64,000 bases of DNA from Nematostella vectensis (taxonomy: Eukaryota > Cnidaria > Anthozoa > Actiniaria > Edwardsiidae), in assembly GCF_932526225.1 (NCBI RefSeq), contig NC_064038.1, positions 15,801,575 through 15,865,574 on the forward strand. Reading direction: 5' to 3'. Every line of letters begins with the position of its first letter. Within the stretch, counting starts at the first letter, position 1. The position numbers were made by a program, and so were the translations under genes. Below are positions 11,077 through 23,394 of this stretch, one piece after another. The notes beneath the pieces are model-generated. The model ran no database searches. It was not told where the DNA came from and saw only the letters and a program-made list of their open reading frames with translations.

Positions 11077-12201
11077 ATGATGGCATACCTGTCTCGCTAC
11101 ATCACCAACTTCTCAAGTCGATGCGAACCTCTGAGGAGACTGACACACAAAGACGCAAGGTTCGAATGGAACGACGAGCAGCAAAAGGCGTTTGTAGACC
11201 TGAAGAGAGCGATAACTACGGCAGTCCTGATTCCCTACAAACCTGAACGGCAAACGCTGATTATCTGCGACGGCAGCCCAACTGGACTAGGAGGCGGTTT
11301 ATTTCAGAAGACTGACGAAGGATACCAACCTGTACACTTTGTGAGCAGAACGCTGACAGACACAGAGAAACGCTATTCACAAATCGAGAGAGAGGCACTT
11401 GCAGCAGAATTTCCTACCACAAGACTTAACATGTACCTCCTAGGATCACCACACTTCCAACTGGCGACAGATCACAAGCCATTACTACCGCTGTTGAACA
11501 ATCCAAGAGCGAAGTTACCGCCACGTATAGAGAGGATTGTGATGAAAATGCAAAACCTCGATTTCACAGCAATTCACATCGCAGGGAAATCCAATATGAC
11601 GGATTATCTATCAAGACATGCGATTCCAGACGAAAAGCAATCAGACAGCGAGCACTACATCAAAGCAATAATAGAGACCAACCACGCAGTTGTCATGGAA
11701 ACCATACAGACAGCAACAAGGAAAGACCGAGTATTGCAGAAGTTACAGACAGTACTTCACACGCTACAATGGGACAAAAATGACCCTGACCTAGCACCGT
11801 ACTATGATCTACGAGCAGAGATCTACACAAGCGACGACGTAGTGTTAAGACTGGACAAGATAATTCCACCTGAATCCCTGAGGGACAAGATAATCACAAT
11901 CTTTCACAAGCAAGGACACTTAGGCATCACAAAGACAAAGGAGCTACTAAGGCGGAAATACTGGTTCCCAAGAATGAACAAGCGTATTGAGGACATCGTT
12001 AGCTCTTGCTTCAGCTGCCAGGTATCAACAAACACACATCACACCGAGCCAGCTAAAATGACAAGCTTACCAGAAAAAAACATGGGAAACGGTGGAGGCA
12101 GACTTTTGTGGACCATTTCTAAACAACGAATATGTACTAGTGGTCACAGACCAGTATTCAAGATACCCGGAGGTAGAGTTTATCACATCAACAGCACTTA
12201 A
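11077..12201 (+). pseudogene. pol: Gypsy RNase H and integrase zinc domain
   Basis: 374 codons. The connection domain runs to residue 65, then RNase H (ICDGSPTGLGGGLFQ, YSQIEREALAAEF, LATDHKPLLPLL, DYLSRH), then an integrase HHCC finger with H-x4-H in HKQGHLGITK and C-x2-C in SSCFSCQ. The first base of the catalytic core is reached but the frame is lost near 12,085. Confidence 0.85.
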
Positions 12202-12846
12202 ACCAACCAGGAAGAAACTTATGAAGATGTTTGCTACACACGGTGTACCAAAAGTCGTACAAACGACAACGGACCACCGTTCAATTCCACAGAATTCACA
12301 GAGTTCACAGAGAAGGATTCAGACATAAGAAAATCACACCAAGACACCCGAAAGCTCAAGGCCAAGTTGAAGGCTTTAACAAGCTTATAAACAAGATAGC
12401 GACTATTGCTAACCAAGAACACATAGATGTACAAGAAGCGACAAACGACATGCTATCAGCCTACAGAGACACACCACACCCAGCTACAAAGAAGACACCC
12501 TATGAATTGATGATGAACAGAGAAGTAAGAACGAAATTGGAACACTTTCCAACAGACAAACCGACACAGGATAGTGAAATACAAGTACAAAGAACAAACA
12601 AAAATGTACCACGACATAAGACACAGGGCAACAAAACACAAGCTCGCAGTAGGACAAGCCATTCTGATCAAGCGGGACAAGAAAACAAAAGCCCAAACAC
12701 CATATGAACCGCACATCTATATCATCACTGAAATCAAAGGGTCAACAGTCAAGACAAGAAGAATCGGAGATGGAAAGATTATGTGTGGAGATGCATCAAG
12801 AGTTAAACATACTTTTAAAGCTAAAGCTTTAAAGTTAAAGCTTTAG
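12092..12846 (+). pseudogene. pol: Gypsy integrase core and C-terminal end, in three frames
   Basis: The DDE core begins with MEADFCGPFLNN (first Asp) and VVTDQYSRYPEVEF. It then shifts at about 12,230 and again near 12,570. The AQGQVEGFNKL stretch near 12,360 carries the catalytic glutamate. The last piece ends with VGQAILIKRDKK, the usual C-terminal beta-barrel. Three frames in 750 bases, so inactive. Confidence 0.8.
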
Positions 12847-12860
12847 AGTTAAAGCTACTT

Positions 12861-13363
12861 TGAACACGGGGAAGTCAAGAGCCGTGCACGGGGACACAGA
12901 CAGCGATTATTTAGCTGTAAGCATATTTTTTATTTATTGATTCTGAATCAAAATATTTTAAAATATCAAATATACATTTGCTTCCTAAAGAGAAATAATG
13001 TTGGAATAGACAAAAGTTGGGGGAAACATATGGTTTTGGGAAACCTCTAGAGTGAGGAAATAAAACAACTATAGGGATTTTTGCTTTATCATAAACAAAT
13101 TGAATTTCCACATTCAAGCAAGTCAACACAGGTTTGGTGGCTATTCAAGAATTATTGCAATGTTGAACGGCCTGGGAACATTTGAAGTTTGCCACATGAC
13201 CTTGATATACAACACAACTGTATTGCTATTTTACTTTTTAATACGTGAATCCGAGGCGGAAAATCGAGCGATACGTGATGGAAATACTAACTTCTTTGCC
13301 GGTCAAAAATATGCCACAGCTAAACAATCGCCCCGTGCACGGCTCTTGACGTCCCCGTGTTCA
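12861..13363. mobile_element. 503-bp MITE with about 65-bp TIRs
   Basis: Left end GAACACGGGGAAGTCAAGAG is the reverse complement, with one mismatch, of the right end. The match continues through GCCGTGCACGGGG and, after a 9-bp indel, GCGATTATTTAGCTGT. No coding sequence. Superfamily unknown. It abuts the truncated gypsy 3' end. Confidence 0.75.
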
Positions 13364-13464
13364 GACTAGCGTTTTCTGGTATCGTATAGGCATGGACTTC
13401 CTAACAAAGAGTGCTCTGTGCAAGTGTCTTCAGCGAAGATGTGTTCGCTAAAAACTTTCATGGT

Positions 13465-14277
13465 TCAAGCACAGGTAGCCCAGGCAATGTTTTTTTTTTA
13501 GCTTGTTCGTAGCATGGAATCGGTTGTTCTTCTTAGAAGTAAAACGAGTAGATTGAAGTAGCGAGTTATTGTGAAATGTTGCCAGTAAAATTGCCTTAAA
13601 ACTTAGAACATTTCTTGTTATTGTCAAATGTATGTCTAATAACGATTTGGGGGTGGTTTCCTTCGCGAAATATACAGCTTCACTCACCCTATTAAGGAAA
13701 GAAACAAGGTTGGAGGCGCCATTTTCGGTCTCACTCAAATACCGTTGAAATTCGCGAGGAAAATACAACAAACGAAATATTTTTATCTCGTAGTCCTAGG
13801 GTACACTTACATTCGAAATGTGTCAAAATATCCAAGCTAAACTATTTTCCCTGGCCGCTAGCATTTTTCAAACAAGTAAGCAGCCATTTGCCTCCTTGAC
13901 CGACGCCGTTGGACAATTAGTTACGCTCGGCTGAACAAGGGAGTGAAGCAAACACCACCAAGTTGTAAAATCCGCAAGGCTGTCAATGGCGCATTCGATA
14001 CGGATTTCATATTTTTTTTTTACGGTTTGAGATTCAGAAATATTAGTTTTCGGAGCTATGTAAGAAATCTGTTTTCTCTTATTCCAGTTTAATTTATATA
14101 ACAGATTAGTATGCGCCGGTGATAGCCTCGCGGATTTTACACTTGGTGGGAGGGTAATTTGGCAATTTTATTTGCAACATTTCACAAAAACTCACTTCTT
14201 CAATAGACTCGTTTTACCTAAGAAGAACAGCCGATTTCAAGCTACGAACAAGCTTCAAAACTATTGCCTGGGCTACC
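13465..14277. mobile_element. Foldback element, arms about 150 bp
   Basis: CACAGGTAGCCCAGGCAATG at the left end mirrors the right end. The homology extends about 150 bases (AGCTTGTTCGTAGC, TTCTTCTTAG, AAAACGAGT, GTGAAATGTTGC). The loop of about 500 bases has no supported gene. Confidence 0.7.
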
Positions 14278-14501
14278 TGTGGTTTGAGCGGCTGGATCAT
14301 GCAAATTAATTTCACGTCCCGTCACGTCTTCTATCATTTTAAGACAACTTTCGTTTTGAGTGTTTTGAGCGGAGAATCATGCGCCCTCCCGAAATAGATA
14401 GATATGTATTATCGTATGCAGTAAATAACCCACAAAATTACGTGTTTAAAGCTATCCGTCTTGAACGGAGAAAGGTATAACATTAATCATTTCATTCTTA
14501 C

Positions 14502-14912
14502 CATACACTTTTACTTCTCCCAAACTGAGATGTACGCCTGTCTTGTTTATGCTGACAAATTGTCCTTTCATGGGAGGAGTGCAGTCAAACGAAGAGTCCA
14601 AAGGTAATGCAGTTTTAATCGTATCTCCGCATTTAGGGTTGGAAAGGAACTCTTCGTTACTCCCTATGCGGATATCGATGTCTCGCAATCGATCAAGATA
14701 AGAATCTCTGTTTACAAGGGAGATTTTGTAGATGAGCATCTCTGCAAGAAGGTCTATCTGTAACCATGGCACCAAGTCATCGTCTGCCGTGTGTGAAACA
14801 GTGTCACGCCGACCATCCGTAGCATGGCTTGACTTGTACATAGAGGAAGAACCCCAGGTGCTTGATTGTTTTGTTGGACGCTTGTATGCCAAGTTGTATC
14901 CTGGTGCAAAGT
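14502..14912 (-). CDS. FTP (fucolectin/tachylectin-4/pentraxin-1) lectin exon
   Basis: 137 codons open between acceptor TTTCGGTAG and donor GTAAGAAT, both phase 1. The translation starts NLAYKRPTKQSST, has a HATDGRRD turn, PWLQIDL strand, two cysteines spaced by about 18 residues (NPKCGDT and FDCTPPM), KGQFVSINK and ends GEVKVYG. This is the pattern of FTP domains, which bind fucose and related sugars through a His and two Arg; here the candidate site is less canonical. It is an extracellular lectin module. It lies between the two halves of a TLDc domain (26.3 and 7.5 kb). Confidence 0.75.
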
Positions 14913-15829
14913 CTACCGAAATAGAAAGAAGCAAATCAGTCTACTGCTAGCAGAGGTCTTTCCATATTGGGCATAGACCTGCTGTCTCATGGCAACGAGT
15001 AGTATAGAACGTGTGTTACGAGGTTTTGGGTGGTTCTTTTATGATATTGGGGGTAGCAGGGGATCGTACACGCTGAGCAAGGGTTGACCGTCTTCGTTGT
15101 TCTTTATTGCACCGCTTGAGTGTTTACAAATGGTAGAGCTACCACTGGCTAGCGGGAGGTTGGCTGTAAGAAGGCAAGTGCTTTCGTAAGGTAGTGAAAG
15201 AACATCTCTTTCCCGGAAAGTTGACGAAGCCAACTTTAGAGAGTCCTGACTAAACCAACCTAGAGCACTGCCGTGTAGTGTCCTCGCAACAGTTACAGTA
15301 CAATCCTAGAGCTAGTTACTATGCTGCTCAATTTATACTAATCTCATTAATAAGCTGGTCAAACTGGTTTTAAGGATGATGTAAGAATAGAAGATCGGGT
15401 GTTGACTTTGGGAAGAAAAACAACGATGAAATAATAAATGACTTAGAATAAATTCCTTCGATAGAAATAGCAAAGCAGTATAAAAGGAAGAGTTTGACTA
15501 TAGTAATATGCAAAATTAAGTAATGTTACAGCGGTAAGATTAAGGATAAAGGTAATCGTTAAACTGTTATTTTAAGCCTGGCAAATATAAATCCTGTTTT
15601 GCTAAACAGTAACTACGCATGCTTAGTCAAACAATGAAGAGATCCACGTAAGGCAAATAAGTGAAATGTCGAATGGAAAGTGAAAGTAAATATCTGACGT
15701 GTCGGAAACGACTTTTGCATTGATTAACAATTCCTTCATAACACGTGAAAAAAAAACAGGGCAAAACCTGAAGGGTGTATCGGGAACGAATCAAAACATT
15801 GTAATGTGTAGTTGCTAGAAATGTACTTC
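14913..15829. other. Intron, nothing recognised
   Basis: A 64-codon minus-strand open frame at 15,039-15,233 has no recognisable domain and no convincing splice context; otherwise AT-rich non-coding sequence. Confidence 0.4.
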
Positions 15830-15945
15830 AGCTTATTAATTCGCTTATTACTTCGCTTATTACTTCGCTTATTACTTAGCTTATTACTTCGCTTATTACT
15901 TCGCTTATTACTTCGCTTATTACTTCGCTTATTACTTCGGAGTGC
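15830..15945. repeat. 12-bp tandem repeat (CGCTTATTACTT)n, then poly-T/poly-G
   Basis: About nine to ten copies of CGCTTATTACTT with one AGCTTATTACTT variant, followed at 15,957-15,990 by T-rich then G-rich homopolymers. Confidence 0.9.
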
Positions 15946-16043
15946 AAGTTTTGTTTCTTTTTTATTTTTTTTTTTGGGGGGGGGGGGGGTTAATTTGGTC
16001 GATGTTAAGACTTCAATGATGCTTCTTTTTTAAACCCAGTTTC

Positions 16044-16710
16044 AAATAAGCGCTCCCTCCTAAGGCATACAATACGAAATAAGCGCTCCCTCCTAAGGCG
16101 TACAATATGAAATAAGCGCTCCCTCCTAAGGCGTACAATACGAAATAAGCGCTCCCTCCTAAGGCGTACAATATGAAATAAGCGCTCCCTCCTAAGGCGT
16201 ACAATACGAAATAAGCGCTCCCTCCTAAGGCGTACAATACGAAATAAGCGCTCCCTCCTAAGGCGTACAATACGAAATAAGCGCTCCCTCCTAAGGCGTA
16301 CAATACGAAATAAGCGCTCCCTCCTAAGGCGTACAATACGAAATAAGCGCTCCCTCCTAAGGCGTACAATACGAAATAAGCGCTCCCTCCTAAGGCGTTA
16401 AATACGAAATAAACGCTCCCTCCTAAGGCGTACAATACGAAATAAGCGCTCCCTCCTAAGGCGTACAATATGAAATAAGCGCTCCCTTCTAAGGCGTACA
16501 ATACGAAATAAGCGCTCCCTCCTAAGGCGTACAATATGAAATAAGCGCTCCCTCCTAAGGCGTACAATATGAAATAAGCGCTCCCTCCTAAGGCGTACAT
16601 TATGAAATAAGCGCTCCCTCCTAAGGCGTACAATATGAAATTAGCGCTCCCTCCTAAGGCGTACATTATGAAATAAGCGCTCCCTCCTAAGGCGTACAAT
16701 ATGAAATAAG
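16044..16710. repeat. 33-bp minisatellite, block 1 (about 20 copies)
   Basis: Units of the type ATAAGCGCTCCCTCC plus TAAGGCGTACAATACGAA. Because 33 is a multiple of three, one minus-strand frame stays open through the block and gives an 11-residue GGSAYFVLYAL repeat. I treat this as a by-product. The block ends exactly at the left TIR of the 6.7-kb element, in the middle of a unit (after ATAAG). Confidence 0.95.
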
Positions 16711-17419
16711 CAGTGCGTAACATTACCATTTTTGGTTATATTTGATAAACAATCTGATTAACCAATCAGAGATGAGTATTACTATGCCCAGTCTCACGCG
16801 GACACGCCTCAACTCAGAGTGGGAAAACAAAATGGCGGTTCCGTTGAATCGGGAAAATCATGTTGAACGCCGCTTTTTAACTCTCTGTAGCAGTGATTTC
16901 TTCTTATCTGTTTAAGCAGGGATTTCACCGACTCAGTGCGTCATATATACCCTATTTGTGTTGTTTCTCATCGGCAATAGACCTCATTTGCAGGGTTATT
17001 TTCACGACTTCACCGAATCGTACTGTAATGAACGCGGAAGGGTAAGCCACTGCTAGCAGGCTATAACATTGATCACCAATTATCTAGTAGTACGTTTTAT
17101 CAAGTCATACAAATGCACAAAATTTCCCTGGATTTATCTTGCTTTCGCACTCGGAATGAAGGCACTCCAAGAAAAATTTTAGCTGTGATATTGAAACTAA
17201 AATGAATCTTATACAGAATGGCAGCGAGTCTCATTAAAAAATGAAGCTAAATCGTATACAGATTGGCAGCGAGTCACTGTTTATTGTATGCAATTTAAAG
17301 ACACTACATGAAAGTACTGTTTAAATGTTTATATTTGATCCTGGAATAAATAGCACATAAATAGCACATAAATCGTGCTTAATACACAGGTTCTAACACC
17401 AAGTTAGAGCCATTGAGGG

Positions 17420-18870
17420 TGTATTTCATTGTGTGTGTAGACAAATGGAAAAAGGCATAAAGTGTAAACTAGGGTGAGGAAAAGGCATGGTAAGGGCAAA
17501 GGGGTAGTGACTAAGGGTATGTCTAATTGGGGGTGCTGACACAGGTTGTGAAGATGAAGTAAACTTGTACCATGTTTGATTACTAGGCCTTGGAGATAAT
17601 AGGAGAATGGGAGTATAGTCATACCCTGGGTACCAAAGGCTCCAAGCTTCACTAGAGCAGATATCATATGGAAAATATCTATTCATATTTGGTGATACTT
17701 CAGGCTTATATTTTTCTCGCCAGTCTCTATTATATGTGCAAAGAGTCTTTTTTTTATATAAAAAGGGAATTAAATTAATTTGATTTGATAGGCAAGTCTG
17801 AGTATTGAAGCTCCCCTTTAAAACTACAGTGATATTAAGAATTTATATGTGTTTGGTATATAGGTTTGAGTAATTGTTTGGAAGGTAAGTTTCTATACTT
17901 GGCATATTTTATGTATAGAACTCAGGTTTGGGTATTTTTTTTTTTTGGGGGGGGGCTAATTTGACAAAAAGTCCTTATCGCAAATGCTTATTTTAGCATA
18001 TTATGCCCTTCTTTTTACCCCTCTTGTACCAGGTTTGATTACTAGGCCTTGGATATTCTAGGAGTATGATTGTGCAGTCATAGATATCATACTGTATGGA
18101 AAATAAATATTTATATTTGGTGATACTTCAGGAGCATTTTTTTATCTCAGTGCCTATTGCACAGAGTTTGTTTGTTGTCTTTTTTATAAAAATGGAATAA
18201 AATTGATTTTATTTAATAAGCAAATCTGAGAGTTGAAGCTCCCTTATAGCAAGATTTTGTATGCTTGGGCTATAGAATTTAGGTTTGGTTATTTATTTGG
18301 GAGGTAAGTTTCTATGCTTGGTATATTTTATGAATAGAACTCAGGTTTGGGTATTTTTGAGGATGAGTAGGGGGGGGGGCTAATTCATCAAAAGGTTCTT
18401 ATCGCAAATGCTTATTTTAACATATTATGCCCCTCTAGCATTAGATTTTAGAGGGGGCACTGGTTTGAGTGGCTATGTAATGCGCTTACTCAATGAGAGC
18501 TATTTTATGGTGTGTGCAGACAAATAGGAAAAGGCATAGAGTGTAAAATTAAAGGTTGAGAAATGCATGGTAAGGGGAGTGAGGTTGTGATGACTGAGGG
18601 CATGTCACATGTGGTGTGCTCACACAAGGTGCGAAGACAAGGAAGTAAAATTGTACCGGGTTTGATGACTAGGGCCTTGGAGGTGAGGAGGATAGACTTT
18701 TTTTTTTATAAAAGGGAATAAAAATAAATTAAATTTGATAAGCAAATTTTCCTTCTAAAACTTTTTTACGGGACTGGCAAGTTTCAAGCTTTTGTATGAT
18801 TTACGAATAGAACTCAGATTTGGGTTACTTTTTTTGGGGGAAGGGGGGCTATCTATTCTTGGTGGAGTTT
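17420..18870. repeat. Three diverged tandem copies of a 350-600-bp unit
   Basis: Shared blocks occur in order: GTGTGTAGACAAATGGAAAA (A near 17,432, C near 18,512), TTTGATTACTAGGCCTTGGA (A 17,576, B 18,034, C 18,660), TTTGGTGATACTTCAGG (A, B), TTGAAGCTCCC, AATAGAACTCAGGTTTGGGT (A 17,920, B 18,335, C 18,798) and CTTATCGCAAATGCTTATTT. Non-coding. Confidence 0.75.
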
Positions 18871-18991
18871 TGGGTATAGAGTTCAGATGCAGGTATATTC
18901 TTAGGGGTGGCGCGGTTCCATTCTTTTGCTTAAATGCTTAAATGTTAGACCCTATTAAAGCTTGCGCTTATTTCTAGGGGGCGCCAAGGTA

Positions 18992-21900
18992 TTATAGGCG
19001 GCGAAGGTGGCCAGGGATCCGTAAGGATCTTAAGACTGGCAGTGCACTTGATTTAAAGGAGTCAATCGACGAGGACTCGACAACCTCGGAGGGAAGCAAG
19101 TTCCAAGTCCTGATAGTTCTAGGAAAAAAAGAGTATGAGTGGGAAAGTACATTGGACTGAATCTGGTTATATTTAGAGGAGTTTGTTCTGGACGGTCGAA
19201 GGTTTGGCTGAAATTGTTGAGGTAGAGCAATGTTCACTAAATTGTTGCGGATTTTATAGAAGAGGCATAGTTGGGCGAGCTGACGTCGCACTTCAAGCGA
19301 GTCCCAATTCAGGGATTTAACAAGGTCAGATGAGCTTGCCCTGGGGTCGTAGGTACCAGTAACGAAACGCGCCGCATTTTTCTGCACTTGCTCTAATTTG
19401 TTGATGTCTCTATCCGTGAAGGGGTTCCATACTGGAGAAGCATTTTCCATGACCGGTCTTATCATTGAAAATTACGCACGTTCCTTTACACTCTGAGAAC
19501 AGGGTTTAAGGGTACGTCGTAATAATCCAAGAGTCTTGTTGGCTTTCAAAGAGACTTTACAACAATGCCTACTCCAGCGGAGATCGTGTGCAACGCGGAT
19601 CCCTAGATAGTCATGCTCGTCTGTAGAATTCAGGAGCTGGGAGCCTAGCGAGTAGTTGAACAAGCTGCTATTTCTCTTCAAGGTGATCGGCAGTAATTGG
19701 CATTTAGAGGCATTAAACTCCATCTGCCAAGTCCGAGCCCAGGCTTCAAGGTTGCAGAGATCGTGTTGGAGGGACACATGGTCAGCTGGAGATCGAATGG
19801 TCCTGTAGACCACTGTGTCATCTGCAAATAGGCGAGTTACCGAGCTGCATTGGTCAACAATGTCGTTAATGAACACAAGAAAGAGGGTTGGGCCAAGCAC
19901 GGTCCCCTGGGGGACACCTGATGTCACAGGAACCTGACTGGAATGGGACCCGTCAACTACTACGAACTGATTTCGGTTGTTTAGAAAGGCTTCAATCCAA
20001 CCAAGAGTCTTTCCACGTATGCCACAGTGATGTAGTTTATGGGATAGCTTTGCGTGGGACACCTTGTCGAAGGCCTTGCTAAAGTCGAGCATAATGGCAT
20101 CTACCTGGCCATGAGAATTAAGTGTGCTGGCCCAGTCATGTGTAGCAAGAATCAATTGAGTCTCACAGGAGAAACCGCTGCGGAAGCCATGCTGCAGGTC
20201 TGACAGGATATTAAAAGCAGATAGATGTTTGTTTAAATGGCTTAGCACAATGTGTTCCATGACTTTACAGGAGAGGCACGTAAGAGAGATAGGGCGGTAA
20301 TTGCTGGGGTTGTCACGGTTATCCTTCTTGTGGACTGGGACTACTTTGGCGGTAGACCAGTCTAGAGGGAGCGTCCCCTTATCGTAACTCTGTTGGAAGA
20401 TGATGCATAACATGTTGGCTAGGTAGTTTGACAAGTCGTGTAGGATGCGTGCTGGAAGTTCATCAGGGCCTGAGGCCTTGCATGTCTGCATATTGTCTAG
20501 TTGTTTTTTAATGCCAGTAGGGGTGAAAATGATATCACTAATATGCGGAAACGGGCTTGGGCCAAGTCCAGGGAGAACTCCGTCGTCCACAGTGAACACA
20601 CTTTGGAACTGCTTGTTGAGAACCTGAGCTTTGTCGCGCGGGGATATGGAGATACCATCGTTAGACCTTAGTGAAGGGATGTCTGATACTTCTGATCGAC
20701 GGCTCTTAACGTAGTTCCAAAATTTCTTTGGATTTGAAACTAGGCTGCCGCCCACAACTTCGTTCAGGTGGTGATTATGAGCTTCTTTTAGTGCCTTGGT
20801 AACCTTGTTACGATATTTCCTGTAAGCCAACCAGGCAGGCGAAGACGGTGACTTGTCCCCAGAATGCTTTGCCCTGCGAAGGAGGCGTTCGCGCTTGCGT
20901 ATCTGCCGCTTAAGTGCCCTGTTCAACCAAGGGACGTCTGGTTTGCGATTGGTCATTTTATGAGGGACATTTGCGTCGATTGCTGATTTAATACCCGTTT
21001 TAAAGATTGACCAGTTTTCCTCAACAGATCGAGAGAGCGGTGAGACCATGAAGGATTGATTAAGCAAATCCATGTCGTGTTGGAGACCTTCCAAGTTCAT
21101 CCGGTCAAACAAGTACACCTTATGGGGGGTTCTGGTTGCACGCCGTGGGTTAGTGTTGATATAGAAATGTACTAGATCGTGGTCGCTCATGCCAGGATGA
21201 ACAGAGACGTCTGAGACAAGAGAAGGAACTGACGAGCAAACAAAGTCCAGTGTCTTCAGTGAGGCAGGGCGAGTTGGATCGGAAACATACTGTGTGAGGG
21301 CGTGGTCATCAATAAAGTCAAGTAACTTATTCATCAATGAGGCAGTGGCCGGGTTGGTAATAACAGGAGGGCTGACCTTCCAGTTTATATCCCCACAGTT
21401 AAAGTCGCCTGCAATCACGACGTTGGGATGGGACTTTTTCTGCTTGTCAAACACCCTCAGTAGAGCCTGGGAAAGAAGATCGATGCGGGAAGCGGGCGCG
21501 AGAGGAGGTTTGTAAAAGGAGCATAAATGCACAAATTTCCGCCGAGATGTCTGAATGGAGACCCAAAGCGACTCGTCCTCAGGATCAGTTGATATATTAT
21601 CCAGTGGGTGTGAGACAATTGGAGATCTTACAGCGATAAAAGTACCTCCACCACCGCAGTCCTGGCGTTCTTTCCGATAGATAGTAAAGCCTTGGGGAAA
21701 TGCAGAAGCTGATGGGACATCTCTATTCAGTTTCGATTCACATCCAAAAATAATGTCCGGGTTATGATGAGACACAAGGCTAGCAAAGAGCGCAGATCTC
21801 TCAGCACTCAATATGCTGTTACAATTGATGGACATACAACGCAGCTTGTGCTTTGGTGACGGTGTAAGCACAGGAGATGAAGAAGCGATCGGAGATGGAG

Positions 21901-22450
21901 TGGGATCGAGTCCAGGGCTGGCTGTAGAGGTGCTTTCAAGCAAACTGAAAGAGTTGGAACTGGAGATGTCCAGAGAACGACTGAACAGCGACGAGGAAAA
22001 GTTGGGCAAGCCACAGTTACAGCAGATCCAGGTCGTATGAGAGTTATTAAGTCCCTGATAAATATGCATTGGCATCCGAAGACACTTGATATGATACCAA
22101 GTATCACAATCATCGCAGCAGATAGCGAGTTGGTTTGACTTAGTGGGCTTACTGCAACATTCACAGGGGAATTTCACAGGTCCAGGATTGAGAATGGATC
22201 CGTTGGAACTAATCACTAGCAGGATCGAGAGCCAGCAGGACGATGAGGTCAGCGGTGCCGGGAATGGACGAAATACTGAACCAGTATGTTGCTTGGATGT
22301 AAAAAAGCACGCAATTGAAGCAGAAGATGGTAGTTGAATTGACGTAGGCTTCAACTTCAGAGTAGTAGAAGTAAAATGTTGATGGTAAAAGCCTCTTAAT
22401 AGCAACGAGATGGATAATACTAACAAGGCGAATTTCATTGTTCCACACAA
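18992..22450 (-). CDS. CR1/L2-type LINE ORF: PHD finger, APE endonuclease, RT
   Basis: 1,153 codons with a single in-frame TAA at 19,472-19,474, where relatives normally have an aromatic residue before FSMIRPV. Residues 95-150 form a PHD-type finger (CECC, ICCDDCDTWYHIKCL, WICCNCG), preceded by a hydrophobic N-terminus. An apurinic endonuclease follows (MSINCNSI, AGDFNCGDINW, SDHDLV). The RT has NYRPISLTCLSCKVMEH, HGFRSGFSCETQL, AIMLDFSKAFDKVSH, GVPQGTVLGPTLF and the active site LFADDT. The C-terminal piece (FYKIRNN, FFPRTIRTWNLLP) is typical of Jockey-superfamily LINEs. Nested in the 6.7-kb TIR element. Nearly intact, so a young insertion. Confidence 0.92.
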
Positions 22451-23394
22451 ACAAGATGGCGGCCGTCACAATGGCTACGATCGAGTCGAGGTTTCCGCCA
22501 AACTCGAAGGCAAATCACGACGGGAACAGACCAAAAACCAGTCCAGAAGACAGACCAGAAGTTTAGTAAGCTGTCTGAAGTAATTTGATATTAGTAGCTG
22601 CGGCTAAAGTAGGTTTCTGAGCAGAAAAAACGGAGCCCAAAAATACGTGACCGATCAAGTACAAGTTCAATATCGACATTTGGGGACATAAAATGTCCGT
22701 ATCTGTCGGAACCAACAATCATGTTTACAGCTAGAGTGCCCCCCCCTTATGTTGTTGTGGTGGTCGCAGGGCAAGACATTTAGCTAAAGAATGATAAGAA
22801 GCGAACCCCCGAGAGACAAGGGTAGGGTAAAATGCTTTTCGGCTAAATGTTGACACGAATTTTCATACCTATTCTTCGACCTATTCTTCGGCGATTTTTC
22901 CCTGTTGTATAGACGTTGGGCCTTGACTCGCACTTTCGTCCTCACAATTCAACCTCCGCTCTCCTCAACTTTCACCATACCCTGTGGGCACTCGTTTCGG
23001 CTTGTGGTGAAAATTGTTTTAGTATGCCATGATCCTCATTTGTCCTAGTTTAGTCCAGTCAAGGTTCTAAGCCGTAGAATTTGGTCCATCACACTCATAT
23101 TTCTCTTTTTCTAAACGTAAACATTACGAAAAGAGTTCGATTTTACGGCCTCCAATAAAAGCGCTCAATTTGAAAAGGTTTCCCAAACGATATTTTACTT
23201 TCTAGCACAGGAACTTATCAATCAAATATCAAACTTGGTATAGAGCAGGATATTTTGCTGTTTTGGTCGATTTTTGCGGTGCGACGTCTCGCTAACAAAA
23301 CAAATTCAAGTTTCAAACTCCGCGCGGCCATTTTGAATATTTGCATAATAAGTAGGTAAATCGATATAACCAAAAATAGTAATGTACGGCACTG
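22451..23394. other. Remainder of the 6.7-kb element, right of the LINE
   Basis: Includes the likely 5' untranslated end of the LINE (to about 22,560), then AT-rich sequence and the right TIR. A minus-strand open frame running out of the minisatellite enters this part (23,218-23,395) but has no recognisable domain. Confidence 0.4.

Larger units (their letters stand above)
8807..12846 (+). mobile_element. Ty3/gypsy LTR retrotransposon, decayed
   Basis: Order gag, protease, RT, RNase H, integrase on the plus strand, broken by several frameshifts and stops. Coding strand is strongly A-rich, unlike the flanks. The 3' LTR is missing: a small TIR element begins at 12,861, only 15 bases after the last codon. 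Confidence 0.9.
16711..23394. mobile_element. 6.7-kb TIR element inserted in the minisatellite
   Basis: The ends are inverted repeats of about 36 bp: CAGTGCGTAACATTACCATT at the left and the reverse complement of CAGTGCCGTACATTACTATT at the right. Both flanks carry ATAAG (16,706-16,710 and 23,395-23,399), and the minisatellite resumes in phase on the right, so this is a clean insertion with a 5-bp target duplication. The CAG-type end resembles hAT elements, but those usually duplicate 8 bp. No transposase was recognised; the interior holds a three-copy repeat and a LINE. Confidence 0.75.

Noticed and set aside
15039-15233. Host exon of 64 codons
   Set aside because: No recognised domain and no phase-1 splice signals like the other exons.
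16013-16729. 238-codon hydrophobic repeat protein on the minus strand
   Set aside because: It is the 33-bp minisatellite read in its open frame. No start context, splice signal or non-repeat domain supports a gene.
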